This document shows, one piece after another, positions 43,301-51,949 of a DNA stretch of 64,000 nucleotides (its first letter is position 1; each line of letters opens with the position of its first letter). The position numbers and the translations under genes were made by a program. The stretch is from positions 1 to 64,000 of the forward strand of contig JBBSQX010000016.1 in assembly GCA_038243605.1 (NCBI GenBank). The letters are read 5' to 3'. This stretch comes from Terrimesophilobacter sp038243605 (GTDB lineage: Bacteria; Actinomycetota; Actinomycetes; Actinomycetales; Microbacteriaceae). The notes under the pieces are model-generated. The model was not told the origin of the DNA and did not search any database. It saw nothing but the letters and a program-made list of their open reading frames with translations.

Positions 43301-43778
43301 CTGCCTTGCCGAGCACGATCTCGCCGAGCAGGTTGATGTTGAGGCGGATGCCGGGCTTCTTCAGTCTGGCGATGGCCGGGGTCAGCTTCTTCGGCCGTGC
43401 GTCAACGATGAGGTGGGCGAGCATGGCGCGCAGCACTCCGCGCGCGATGGGAACGACGGGCCACGGCAGAAGCGGGGCAAAGAACCCTCCGACGCGCACG
43501 GCAGCTTTCATGTACCACGGCAAGAATGCGGGCGTGCTCTTCGCCAGAATTGACAGGTTGCGCGCGGCAACGCTGAGGTCTTCTGGGCGGATGACGCGGT
43601 CAACAAACCCGACAGTGAAGTCGAGCCCGTTCTCGTCTTTGAGCACCTGCGCGAGCAGGGCGGCCGAGCCGGTGGTGCCGTTGGCGGCACCACGAACAGC
43701 CCAGTCGTGCGCGAGCGCAACAGCGTCTTCACCGATTGTCGCCGGGAGCGCAGGTGTGGTAGTTGAAGTCTTGGCCAT
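40344..43778 (-). CDS. putA: Bifunctional proline dehydrogenase/P5C dehydrogenase
   Basis: PutA of 1144 aa oxidises proline to glutamate. The FAD-dependent PRODH barrel (about 60-410) shows DYVSIKVSSIESQ, VKIRLVKGANLAMET and the C-terminal YLIRRLEENASQENF. The NAD-dependent aldehyde dehydrogenase (about 500-960) shows VVTPPWNFPVAIP, AETSGKNA and catalytic Cys in HAGQKCSASSLV (about residue 746). A C-terminal ALDH-like tail of ~180 aa follows. There is no N-terminal ribbon-helix-helix, so it does not self-regulate. I chose ATG 43778 (MAKTST). Its promoter carries a dyad, and a TetR gene precedes it. Confidence 0.96.
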   Translation of the reverse strand: MAKTSTTTPALPATIGEDAVALAHDWAVRGAANGTTGSAALLAQVLKDENGLDFTVGFVDRVIRPEDLSVAARNLSILAKSTPAFLPWYMKAAVRVGGFFAPLLPWPVVPIARGVLRAMLAHLIVDARPKKLTPAIARLKKPGIRLNINLLGEIVLGKAEAERRLEGTKRLLKRPDVDYVSIKVSSIESQLNMWAYDETVERVTTRLTPLYEIAAKAPTPKFINMDMEEYRDLDLTISVFEAILDQPQFLKLEAGIVLQAYLPDALGAYQRIVEWSTARVARGGAPVKIRLVKGANLAMETVDATLHGWEEVTCDSKQATDTNYKRVLDWALTPERTAAVRIGVAGHNLFDLAFAHLLAESRGVSDHVDFEMLLGMAEGQADVVRKDVGGLLLYTPVVLPQEFDVAIGYLIRRLEENASQENFMSAVFELVDNKKLWNRERDRFLASLADVDTVVPERNRKQSRLETHTPFGDTFGNTPDTDASLPDNRAWGEKVLAAVENSTMGNDIVKAAAIKNEKQLDAVFATVLPAAKGWAALGGAGRAKILRKAADVLEETRGNLIEVMASETGKTIAEGDVEISEAIDFARYYAQLAEELDSVDGAKYTPSKLIVVTPPWNFPVAIPAGSTLAALASGASVIIKPAKAAQRSGAVMVDALWRGGVPRDVLALVDLKERNLGEKMISHPEVDRVILTGGYETAEMFRGWRPELKLLAETSGKNATIVTPSADLDLAVADVVKSAFGHAGQKCSASSLVILVGSVARSERFEKQLIDAATTLRVGYPSDPTTQMGPIIEAANGKLKKGLTELQTGERWLLKPQQLDESGRLWSPGIRTGVAAGSYYHLTEFFGPILGIMRADSLDEAMRMQNQVDYGLTAGLHSLDQNELATWLDGVQAGNLYVNRGITGAIVRRQPFGGWKRSVVGATTKAGGPNYLVHLGSWTTAKVKGGNDVRLSKIVDGIVKASGSELVARAAQSDQAEWEREFGVAKDVSALGVERDVFRYRALPVTVRQNSAGTIEEFVRVIVAGVRAGGDDAGAHLTASVVEPLTSELSCALDKAGVSIVLQSDEAWLASASRIKDSRVRLIGGGHTELATTLGGSPDIALFSDDVTEAGRIEMLPFLREQAIAITAHRFGNPDHWSEAVLPL

Positions 43779-43784
43779 GAGGCA

Positions 43785-43816
43785 ACAATAGCCCCAAAAC
43801 CTTGCCAAGTGGCAAG
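43785..43816 (-). promoter_or_regulatory. Operator-bearing, probably leaderless putA promoter
   Basis: CTTGCCA, 2 bp, TGGCAAG (43801-43816) is a perfect 7-bp-arm inverted repeat. On the minus strand its TTGCCA is a -35 candidate (43810-43815), with TATTGT (43785-43790) 19 bp on. The predicted start falls on the putA ATG, consistent with leaderless mRNA. The adjacent TetR protein is the likely binder. Confidence 0.5.
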
Positions 43817-43820
43817 TTAA

Positions 43821-44453
43821 TTATGGAGAATTTTCCAACTCGCTCAGAGGCACCAAAATTAGTGCGCTGACCAGCAATTTTACAGAATCAGCAACGTGCA
43901 CATCTTCACGGTCGTAGAGCCATTGCAGCTGCAAACCGTCCACTAACGCGAGGATTGCTCTGGCGGCTGACCTGGCGTCCCAGCCTTCCCGCAAAACCCC
44001 GCGTGCCTCCGCGCGTTCGATGTACTTCGACATGGAGGCAATAAGGCTCTGGTAGAACTGCGCGTAATACTCGTGCGCTGGATGATCTTCGAACGTCGCC
44101 TCCGCTGAGGCCATGTTGTACAGCGCAATGACATCCGGGATTCCCACGTTGTCTTCAGCAACAGAAATGAGCTCACCGACGGCCATTCCGCCATCATCGG
44201 CGAAGTGCCGGCGAAGGCGTTCATCACGACGCCGAAGCACGGCCATAAGAAGTTCGTTCTTGGTCGGAAAGTAGTGCATGAGCGACTGGTGACTCACCCC
44301 AACACGGCCGGCGATCTCTCGAAGAGTGGAGCCGTGCAAACCAACCTCGCCAAACACCTCGAGTGCGGCATCCAAAATTGCTTGACGCTTCGCAGCACCT
44401 TTCGGGGAGCGCCCTGGCCTGCGAGGCACAGCATCGTTGACGGTCTCCGTCAT
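43821..44453 (-). CDS. TetR family regulator next to putA
   Basis: TetR regulator of 210 aa. N-terminal HTH: AKRQAILDAALEVFGEVGLHGSTLREIAGRVGVSHQSLMHYFPTKNELL (in separate pieces along residues 20-70). The C-terminal ligand-binding domain is helical and variable (TetR_C-type). Its stop is 42 bp before the putA ATG, on the same strand. The CTTGCCA dyad in that gap suggests it represses or activates putA in response to proline or a derivative. Confidence 0.9.
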   Translation of the reverse strand: MTETVNDAVPRRPGRSPKGAAKRQAILDAALEVFGEVGLHGSTLREIAGRVGVSHQSLMHYFPTKNELLMAVLRRRDERLRRHFADDGGMAVGELISVAEDNVGIPDVIALYNMASAEATFEDHPAHEYYAQFYQSLIASMSKYIERAEARGVLREGWDARSAARAILALVDGLQLQWLYDREDVHVADSVKLLVSALILVPLSELENSP

Positions 44454-44576
44454 CGTTGCCCCCCAATTTTTGAATACCAGCGCGTTAGCGAACCCAGCCT
44501 ATGCGCTGACCAGAATCTGTAGACCAGAATGCCGTCATCTCACGCTCTGACGCCCACGGAACTCTAAGGTGGAAGC

Positions 44577-45533
44577 ATGTTGAGCTTAGATTCCGTTCAG
44601 GATGCCGCCCGCCAACTCGACGGCATCGCCCACCGCACCCCAATCGTGCGCTCCCGCACACTCGATGAGGTGTGTGGTGCGAGCATTTACCTGAAATGCG
44701 AGAATCTGCAGCGAATAGGGGCCTTCAAATTCCGTGGTGCCTACAACGTCATTTCCCGACTCTCGCCTCACGACCTTGAGCGAGGCGTTGGCGCATGGTC
44801 CTCCGGCAACCACGCTCAAGCTGTCGCGCTCGCCGCCTCCATGATGGGCACACACGCCACCATCCTCATGCCGGAGGATGCCCCGGAGGCGAAAGTGGCA
44901 GCGACCCGTGGGTACGGCGCAGAGGTGAAGTTCTATGACCGCGTTCACGGTGACCGCGAAGCGCTAGGAAGGGCCATGGCCGAAGAACGCGGGCTCACGA
45001 TCATCCCCCCGTACGAGCACTACGGCATCATGGCGGGGCAGGGAACAGCGGCTCTCGAGCTGCTGCAGGATGCGGGCGAGCTCGACGAGTTGCGCGTGCC
45101 CATCGGCGGCGGCGGGCTCATGGCCGGCAGCGCCACTGCGGCAAAAGAGTTGTTCCCTGGCATCCGCATGGTGGGTGTTGAGCCAGCGGCCGGCGACGAT
45201 ACGAAGCAGTCGTTGGCCGCGGGAGAGCGCATCAAAATCGCAGTACCTGCCACGATTGCCGATGGCCAGGCCGCGGAGAGCCCCGGCGAGATGACGTTTG
45301 GAATCAACCGCGAGCTCGTGGATGCTGTAGATCTCGTCACCGACGAGCAACTGATCGAGGCCATGGCGTTCGCCTTCGACCGCCTGAAGATCGTCCTGGA
45401 GCCCTCGGGAGCAACCGGGCTCGCCTCGGTCATGTTCGGGGAACGGCCGACACCTGGTTCGCGCGTTGGCGTGATCCTTTCCGGCGGCAACGTCGGCCTG
45501 GCGCGGTTTCTCCAGCTCATGGGCCGGCAGTAG
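44577..45533 (+). CDS. Threonine/serine dehydratase, PLP-dependent
   Basis: Fold-II PLP enzyme of 318 aa without the C-terminal regulatory ACT domain. PLP Lys51 is in GAFKFRGAYN; the Asn-loop is WSSGNHAQAVALAA; the phosphate loop is IGGGGLMAG; SGGNVGLARF ends the fold. This is the size of catabolic threonine dehydratase, serine racemase or hydroxyaspartate ammonia-lyase. It releases ammonia from Thr/Ser. AAGGTGG precedes the ATG. Not feedback-regulated like biosynthetic IlvA, so a degradative or racemase role fits better. Confidence 0.9.
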   Translation: MLSLDSVQDAARQLDGIAHRTPIVRSRTLDEVCGASIYLKCENLQRIGAFKFRGAYNVISRLSPHDLERGVGAWSSGNHAQAVALAASMMGTHATILMPEDAPEAKVAATRGYGAEVKFYDRVHGDREALGRAMAEERGLTIIPPYEHYGIMAGQGTAALELLQDAGELDELRVPIGGGGLMAGSATAAKELFPGIRMVGVEPAAGDDTKQSLAAGERIKIAVPATIADGQAAESPGEMTFGINRELVDAVDLVTDEQLIEAMAFAFDRLKIVLEPSGATGLASVMFGERPTPGSRVGVILSGGNVGLARFLQLMGRQ

Positions 45534-45604
45534 CTCGCCGCGTCAGAACACGTCGCGCGCGAGATGCTTTCGACTAGAGCACACCTTCGCGAAGAAAAAA
45601 ACGG

Positions 45605-47848
45605 TTACGCTCTTGCCGCTAACTCCGCGGAATCCGGCGGGCCAATCAGCAGGAATAGTCGGCCGTAGGCAGGCAGCTTCACAAAGAAGCTTCCCAGGTC
45701 GTCGACGACACCAATCGCCTTGTGACTGGCGGCATCGGTGACGGTGCGCCTCGGCACCAACTGGTCAGAACGCACGGTGCCTTCAATCGTGTCGCCGCTG
45801 AAGTTCAGCACGGTCACCTGAAGTGGTGCGTCTTCGAGTGTTGCATCGCCGCCATCCAGCCGGTGAACCATCACGAGCATGCCGGGGTGCGCTACATCCG
45901 GAATGTCGATTTGGCGTGCGACATCGAGGTTGAACTTCTCGCGAAGACGAAGAATGCCTTTCAACTGCGACGCAAACGAGGAAGGGTCAGCGAGCTGCTT
46001 GGTGATGGAACCATACAAAGATCTCCCGCGTGGCATTCCAGAACTCGACAGCGTTGCCGAGGGGTCTGCGTCGATCAAGTCATGGGCGCCTCGGTGTATC
46101 CAGCGCGTGTCGCCCCCCGCAATGAGCTCTGCGACGGCGTCTTCTGGCACCGGCAGCATGCCGAGCAAATCCCACGCTGAGAGCGCAAACACGCCTGGCT
46201 GCCATGCGTTGAAGCACGCGAGCAGCATGTGCGCGCGCCGGATGCCGTCAATGTCGTCGTCGCCGATCGCATCCAGCTCAGTGAACCCCTGGGCTGCCGC
46301 GATCATGGATGCCGTGGTGCAGGCGATCCCGTTCGTGGTGAACACGCGGTTGTAGCTGGCACGCGCACCGGTGAGAGCCTCGGTGAGGTCGCCGCGGATT
46401 GTCTCCGCGAGTTCGGCACCCGTCACCTCTGCGCCGCGGAACTGGTACTCATCCTGGTGATGACGGTTCGCCCAGTGCACCAACTCGTACGTGAGCTCGT
46501 CGTGGTTCTGTAAGGCGTGCACGAGGCCGACCGGCTCAACATCCAGCTCCAACGATGTGCGCAGGGTGAGCCGCAAAAATTCGGTATCTGACATTGCCAA
46601 CGCGTGCTGGTACGCGGGCCGATTGATGAAGTCGTACGAGAGGTCAGCGCCCACCCGGCCGGTGTCGCGAATGTCTTCGATGCCAAGGTTCAATTCCTGG
46701 AACGAGAACCCCCCGACTTTGCGCACCATGCTCGCGATGAGGTGGTTCGCGGCCTCCGAAAGCGGATGCCCCTCCGACCACCCCGGCTGGCCCTCCGCAC
46801 TCTTCTCCACGCCGAGGAAGCCGTTCGCATCCAAGCGCAAGGCGCTGGAGCCCAGTTCGCCGAGGGAGTGCAGTGCGTCACCGATGACGAGCCGCATGCC
46901 AGCGAACGTCGGATCGAGCCAATTGATGGAGGGTTGCCCCTGCTTGAAGTAGTGCAGGTACACCCAACGACGGGTGCGCCCATCGACGCCGAGCACGGGA
47001 GCTGTGGCGCTCCAGTTCGTGTCTTTTACCCCTGGGTTGTAGAAAATGACGCGCTGCAGTTCACCAATGATGTAGCCGCGCTCCGCCAGCTTCGCCTCGG
47101 TAGCCGCGTCGAGGTTGACGGCGTCGCGCCCATCCACAACATCGGGCAGAAGATCCCATTCTTCTTCAGGAATTTCGACCATGTGGTAGATGCCCGGGTA
47201 GTCCTTGTACGCCATCTCGGCCAGCCGAAAGTCAGCGCCTTTGCCCGTGTGGCCAGGCACGATGTCATCGATAACGCTGCCGCCGTGCTGCTCTGCCACG
47301 TCGCACAGTGCACGAAACTCGTCGTCCGAACCGAACACAGGGTCCATTTGGGTGCTGATGCGGTCGAAGTGGCCGTCGACGCTCGCCGTCTGCTCCCAGC
47401 CGGTGAGCCCACCAGCAAGCTTCACAGGTCCGGTGTGTAAACCTCGAATGCCAATCGTCTCGAACGCGTGCCACAACTCATCGCTGCCAAGAGAGCTCAG
47501 ATAGGACTGCCCAGGCGCGGTGATGAGCGAGATCGGGTAGGCCGTGAACCACACGGAGGCGATGCCGATGGCGCGCCTGGCATCCGGTCGCGCATAGGGG
47601 TTGCGCCACATGCTCGGTTGCCCAGAGAGGCTTCGCGCCAAAATGTCGGCGTCACGCAACATTGACTGCCGTTTGAGCCACGAAATGTAGGAAGGGTTTG
47701 ACGCGGCCGCCGACCGCGGATCGATGTGGGAGTGCCGAACGCTCTTCGACCCCAGTTGTGCTCGAGGTCGCAAACGCTTGGGCCGTGCCGGGTAAAGCAC
47801 GTCATCGTAGGTTGGCTCTTCTGGAAGAGCGTCATCGGATTCCGTCAT
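45605..47848 (-). CDS. GH13 alpha-amylase-family enzyme, likely trehalose-related transglycosylase
   Basis: A 747-aa GH13 protein that ends the trehalose operon. Catalytic residues are visible: nucleophile Asp in ALRLDANGFLGVE, acid/base Glu in FSFQELNLGIEDI and transition-state Asp in ALQNHDELTYELV. An N-terminal charged region of ~80 aa precedes the barrel, and a beta-domain follows it. I infer an enzyme of the trehalose synthase type (GH13_33-like), which interconverts maltose and trehalose, because of its context and length. It is not a regular TreS, and activity is unproven. It overlaps treZ by 17 bp. Confidence 0.8.
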   Translation of the reverse strand: MTESDDALPEEPTYDDVLYPARPKRLRPRAQLGSKSVRHSHIDPRSAAASNPSYISWLKRQSMLRDADILARSLSGQPSMWRNPYARPDARRAIGIASVWFTAYPISLITAPGQSYLSSLGSDELWHAFETIGIRGLHTGPVKLAGGLTGWEQTASVDGHFDRISTQMDPVFGSDDEFRALCDVAEQHGGSVIDDIVPGHTGKGADFRLAEMAYKDYPGIYHMVEIPEEEWDLLPDVVDGRDAVNLDAATEAKLAERGYIIGELQRVIFYNPGVKDTNWSATAPVLGVDGRTRRWVYLHYFKQGQPSINWLDPTFAGMRLVIGDALHSLGELGSSALRLDANGFLGVEKSAEGQPGWSEGHPLSEAANHLIASMVRKVGGFSFQELNLGIEDIRDTGRVGADLSYDFINRPAYQHALAMSDTEFLRLTLRTSLELDVEPVGLVHALQNHDELTYELVHWANRHHQDEYQFRGAEVTGAELAETIRGDLTEALTGARASYNRVFTTNGIACTTASMIAAAQGFTELDAIGDDDIDGIRRAHMLLACFNAWQPGVFALSAWDLLGMLPVPEDAVAELIAGGDTRWIHRGAHDLIDADPSATLSSSGMPRGRSLYGSITKQLADPSSFASQLKGILRLREKFNLDVARQIDIPDVAHPGMLVMVHRLDGGDATLEDAPLQVTVLNFSGDTIEGTVRSDQLVPRRTVTDAASHKAIGVVDDLGSFFVKLPAYGRLFLLIGPPDSAELAARA

Positions 47849-49649
47849 GAGTACAGTCTCCCCTTGAATGCTGAATGACCGTGACGGAGTCGCCGCACAA
47901 ACTCAAACCAATGTCGTCGAAGCTGTACTCACCGAACGAGAGAAGCAGGTCAGATGGCGCGACATGTTTGGCGGCGAAATGCGGCAGTCGAACTGTCTCG
48001 TGTGAGAAGTTTGCGATGATCGCCGTCTGCTCACGTTGAAGCACGAGCACACTGTCGTCGGCGACCAGCTCAACTTCAGCATGAGTGAAATGCGGGTCGG
48101 TGAGGTCGGGGCGATCACGTCGCAGCGCAATAAGCGCCCGATAGAAGTCGAGGATGCGACCGTGTCTGCCAGACTCAATCTCGCCCCAGTGAAGTTTGGA
48201 GCGTTCAAAAGTTTGCGGGTCCTGCGGATCGGGCACCAAAGATTCGTCCCACCCCATGCGCGCGAACTCGGCAACTCGACCGCGTGCCGTCGCTTCCCCA
48301 AGCTCACGCTCCGGATGGGAGGTGAAGAACTGCCATGGCGTGGAGGCCGCCCACTCCTCCCCCATAAAGATCATGGGTGTACCGGTGCCCAAAAGCGTGA
48401 GGGCCGCGGCGATCGCAAGCTGGCCGTCATTGAGTGTCGCAGCGAGTCGGTCGCCCTGCGCGCGGTTGCCGATCTGGTCATGGTTTTGGTTGAAAACGAC
48501 AAGATCGGTGCTCGGGGTCTTCGCTGTATCGATGGGCCTGCCGTGGTGCCGCCGCCGGAACGATGAGTACGTTCCCGCATGAAAAAATCCAGCGGTCAGA
48601 GTAGTGGCCAGCGAAGAAAGGCCTGCAAAGTCGGCGTAGTAGCCGCTTACCTCACCGGTAAGTGCGACGTGAAGGGCGTGATGAAAGTCGTCGCTCCACT
48701 GCGCGTCGAGACCGTAACCACCTGTTAGACGGGAGTTAATCAACCTCGGATTGTTCTGATCCGACTCCGCGATCAGCGACAGCGGCCGCCCGACACGGGC
48801 CGAGAGTTCAGCGACCTCTACCGCAAGCTCTTCGAGAAGAGTCGTCGCACGCGTATCTACGAGCGCATGAACAGCGTCAAGCCTGAGGCCGTCTACGTGA
48901 TACTCGCCCAGCCACATCAGGGCATTGTCGATAATGTATCGACGCACCTCATCCGAGTCAGGGCCGTCAAGATTCACAGTGGCGCCCCAGGTGTTGGCGC
49001 TTTCTTGAGAAAGATACGGCCCAAATTTCGGCAGGTAATTGCCACTCGGCCCCACGTGGTTGTACACGACATCCTGAATGACACCGAGCCCTTCGACGTG
49101 GCACGCATTGACGAATCGTTGATACGCCTCAGGGCCTCCATATGGTTCATGAACGGCGAACCAGAGCACACCGTCGTACCCCCAGTTGTGTATGCCGTTG
49201 AAGGCATTAACAGGCAGAAGCTCAATGAAGTCGATGCCGAGACTGCGCAAGTAAGGCAACTTCAGTGCCGCTGCGTCGAGGGTTCCTTCTGGCGTAAACG
49301 TTCCGATGTGCAGTTCATAGATGACGCGGCCCCCGACCGGCAGGCCAGCCCAGTGCGTGTCAGACCAGGAAAAATCCGTCGATCGGTAGGTGCGTGAAAG
49401 CTCGTGAACGCCAGAGGGCTGACGCCGAGACCTGGGATCAGGGAATGGACCTTCGCCATCGATCAAAAAACCGTAATCAACGCCAACACCTAAGCCAGAA
49501 GCCTGATCGCGCGAGAAGCCCCCATTCCACCACCCCGACTCAGAAGATCTCTGCAGCGCATACTCGACACGGTCGGCAATGACGCTCACCGTGTGAGCAG
49601 CGGGGGCCCACACGCGGAAGAAACCTGAGCTTGAAAAGGTGGTGTTCAC
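47832..49649 (-). CDS. treZ: Malto-oligosyltrehalose trehalohydrolase
   Basis: TreZ of 605 aa releases trehalose from malto-oligosyltrehalose. An N-terminal isoamylase-like domain (FFRVWAPAAHTVSVI) precedes the GH13 barrel with the GIDFIELLPVNAFNG strand, nucleophile Asp in DGLRLDAVHAL, Glu in LIAESDQNNPRL and Asp in FNQNHDQIGNRA. GTG 49649 overlaps the TreY stop by 4 bp, and the product starts VNTTFSSSGFF. It acts with TreY on glycogen-derived chains. Confidence 0.95.
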   Translation of the reverse strand: MNTTFSSSGFFRVWAPAAHTVSVIADRVEYALQRSSESGWWNGGFSRDQASGLGVGVDYGFLIDGEGPFPDPRSRRQPSGVHELSRTYRSTDFSWSDTHWAGLPVGGRVIYELHIGTFTPEGTLDAAALKLPYLRSLGIDFIELLPVNAFNGIHNWGYDGVLWFAVHEPYGGPEAYQRFVNACHVEGLGVIQDVVYNHVGPSGNYLPKFGPYLSQESANTWGATVNLDGPDSDEVRRYIIDNALMWLGEYHVDGLRLDAVHALVDTRATTLLEELAVEVAELSARVGRPLSLIAESDQNNPRLINSRLTGGYGLDAQWSDDFHHALHVALTGEVSGYYADFAGLSSLATTLTAGFFHAGTYSSFRRRHHGRPIDTAKTPSTDLVVFNQNHDQIGNRAQGDRLAATLNDGQLAIAAALTLLGTGTPMIFMGEEWAASTPWQFFTSHPERELGEATARGRVAEFARMGWDESLVPDPQDPQTFERSKLHWGEIESGRHGRILDFYRALIALRRDRPDLTDPHFTHAEVELVADDSVLVLQREQTAIIANFSHETVRLPHFAAKHVAPSDLLLSFGEYSFDDIGLSLCGDSVTVIQHSRGDCTHDGIR

Positions 49650-51949
49650 GCCGATGTCACCAGTGCCACAGGGTACTTCTCTAACAGATCGGCCACGCGA
49701 GTGATGCCTCCATCGAAGGTTCGACCGGTGATCACATCGACGCATGCCTCCGCGGGCAGGTCTATTGTCGCCTCTTGCCATCCACCACCTTCGGCAAGCC
49801 CGTTGGGCAATCTTGTGGCGATGGCGATCGCTCCTCCGCGGTCGAAGACCACCGCGTGATCACCCATCGTTCCGGTCGCATAATGAGCTGAGTACCCCGC
49901 GAACCATTCAGGATGCGCGCGCCGAAGCCGAAGAGCGCGGCTGGTGATGAGCAGTTTTGCTGCACCAGTTTCATCTATTGGAGGAAGCCATCCTGCATCG
50001 ATCTTCGCGAGAAGGATGGCGCTTGAAGCGAAGTCAACGCCACGCCTGTTGTCGGGGTCGACGAGCGAGCTCTCCCACAACTCACTGCCCTGATAAACGT
50101 CGGGAATCCCCGGCGCACACAATTGTAAAAGTTTCATGCTCAGCCCATTGCTGTATCCGGCGGCCTTGACTGCGTCCACCGTGTCGTTCAGCGCCGCAAT
50201 AACGCTACGGTCATCGAAAGCAGCATCGACCAACGCGTGCAGTGTCTTCTCAAACCCGGTGTTTGGTTCAGTCCAGGTCGTGGATGTTCCCGCCTCGCGG
50301 GAAGCCTTCTGTGCGTAACCGTGAAGCCGATCGCGTGACGCAGGCCACGCCCCCACCACCGCCTGCCATAGGAGGTTTTCTAGCGAGGGGTCATCCAAAC
50401 CCACCGAAGAATGGAGTTTCGCGAGAGCGGATTCCCACAGCTCGGGCCGCTCCGAGAGTGCGGTAATCCGTGCTCGCACGTCTTCCCCACGCTTGGTGTC
50501 GTGCGTCGACAGTGTCGTCATCGACTGCGGCCAGTCACGCTGCCTCCGCTTTTGGCGCTCGTGAAATTGCTGCACATCAATAGCAAACTCGTTGGGGTCA
50601 GCACCCACCTCGTTGAGGGAGGTCAACGTGCTGTAGCGATAGAACGCTGAATCCTCCACGCCCTTCGCCATAACCATTCCGGATGTCTGCTGAAAGCGGA
50701 TTGCCGCAGCGTGCGCCGGGTCGGCAAGGGTTCTGGCAACGGCGTTGATCGCGGCACCACGCTCCGGGTGGCGGAGCACCGCTTGCTCGCGAGCAGCATC
50801 CAGGTATTCACGGCCGCGCGGAAGATAGGAACGGTAGACCGGCAAAGCCGCGAGCAGGGCCACCAGAGCCGGCGCGCAACCATCGAGCTCGGGCATAAGG
50901 CGTGCAAGCCGATTGACTTCTGAGCGCAAGATTCCGTCAGCGACCGCGGTTTTCGAGGCAAACACCATGTCATCCCACGCGAGCGGCGCCTGCTCAGACT
51001 GAGAAAGTTGCCGCTGCGCCTGCTCCAAACCGCCGCGACCGCGCGCATCCACGAGTACGCGATCGAAATCTCCCAACGCGTCATAACCTGTGGTCCCGAG
51101 AGTCGCCCACCCCGCAGGAAGCTCCTCATCCCCCTCAAGGATCTTCTCCACCCAGACCGGAGCGCCGTCAATCATGACAGAAAGGTGCGCGAGGTACACG
51201 GTGGGGTCCGCGAGCCCATCCGGGTGGTCAACCCGCAGACCGTCGACTAACCCCGCGCGGAACCATCGAGCAATCTCTGCGTGAGACTCGTCAAAAACCC
51301 ACCGCTCTTCCACCCGGATGCCGGCGAGCGAGTTCACGGCGAAAAATCGCCGATAGTTCAACTCAGCGTCTGCCCGGCGCCAACACACAAGCTCGTAATG
51401 CTGCCTCGCGTGCACGTCGCGTGCGGAGTCGCCGTCCTGGCGCGTGCCCGCGGCAATCGGATAGCGATTGTCGTAATAGGCAAGCACATCCCCGTCGAAC
51501 GCCACGCGGTCGAGCTCATCAGGACCGTCGCCCAGTACGGGAATCCGTACCCGGTCACCAGCGGCATCCCAGTCCACATCGAAGGCATCCGCCATGCGTG
51601 ATGCGCGACCGTCACGCAGAAGCTCCCACCACCACCGATTCAGTTCGGGCGTCTCAACACCCATGTGGTTGGGCACGATGTCGACGAGTACGCCGAGACC
51701 AGACTGGTGCGCGTGGGCGCAGAACCGATCAAATGCGTCACGACCACCGCGCTCGACATCGATGGTGGCGTGATCGATCACGTCATAGCCGTGACCTGAG
51801 CCCGGTTGCGCTTGAAGTACGGGCGACACATAGACCCAGCCAACACCCAATTCGCGCAGGTAGCCGCAGACCTCGGCCGCATCATCGAAAGTGAACTGCG
51901 ATGTCAGCTGAAGTCGAAACGTCGACGTTGGTGGTGGGCGATGACTCAT
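49646..51949 (-). CDS. treY: Malto-oligosyltrehalose synthase
   Basis: TreY of 767 aa converts the reducing-end alpha-1,4 bond of maltodextrin into an alpha-1,1 bond. Diagnostic: DIVPNHMGVETPELNRWWWELL, GLRVDHPDGLADP with nucleophile Asp, the MAKGVEDSAFYRY stretch and a late catalytic motif (LSTHDTKRGEDVRARI). Starts at 51949 overlapping the glgX stop by 4 bp. It is the middle member of the GlgX/TreY/TreZ route. Confidence 0.96.
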   Translation of the reverse strand: MSHRPPPTSTFRLQLTSQFTFDDAAEVCGYLRELGVGWVYVSPVLQAQPGSGHGYDVIDHATIDVERGGRDAFDRFCAHAHQSGLGVLVDIVPNHMGVETPELNRWWWELLRDGRASRMADAFDVDWDAAGDRVRIPVLGDGPDELDRVAFDGDVLAYYDNRYPIAAGTRQDGDSARDVHARQHYELVCWRRADAELNYRRFFAVNSLAGIRVEERWVFDESHAEIARWFRAGLVDGLRVDHPDGLADPTVYLAHLSVMIDGAPVWVEKILEGDEELPAGWATLGTTGYDALGDFDRVLVDARGRGGLEQAQRQLSQSEQAPLAWDDMVFASKTAVADGILRSEVNRLARLMPELDGCAPALVALLAALPVYRSYLPRGREYLDAAREQAVLRHPERGAAINAVARTLADPAHAAAIRFQQTSGMVMAKGVEDSAFYRYSTLTSLNEVGADPNEFAIDVQQFHERQKRRQRDWPQSMTTLSTHDTKRGEDVRARITALSERPELWESALAKLHSSVGLDDPSLENLLWQAVVGAWPASRDRLHGYAQKASREAGTSTTWTEPNTGFEKTLHALVDAAFDDRSVIAALNDTVDAVKAAGYSNGLSMKLLQLCAPGIPDVYQGSELWESSLVDPDNRRGVDFASSAILLAKIDAGWLPPIDETGAAKLLITSRALRLRRAHPEWFAGYSAHYATGTMGDHAVVFDRGGAIAIATRLPNGLAEGGGWQEATIDLPAEACVDVITGRTFDGGITRVADLLEKYPVALVTSA

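Noticed and set aside
41553..43553. Plus-strand open frame of ~666 codons opposite putA
   Set aside because: The opposite strand encodes a full PutA with catalytic motifs. The frame has no recognisable fold and is an antisense shadow.
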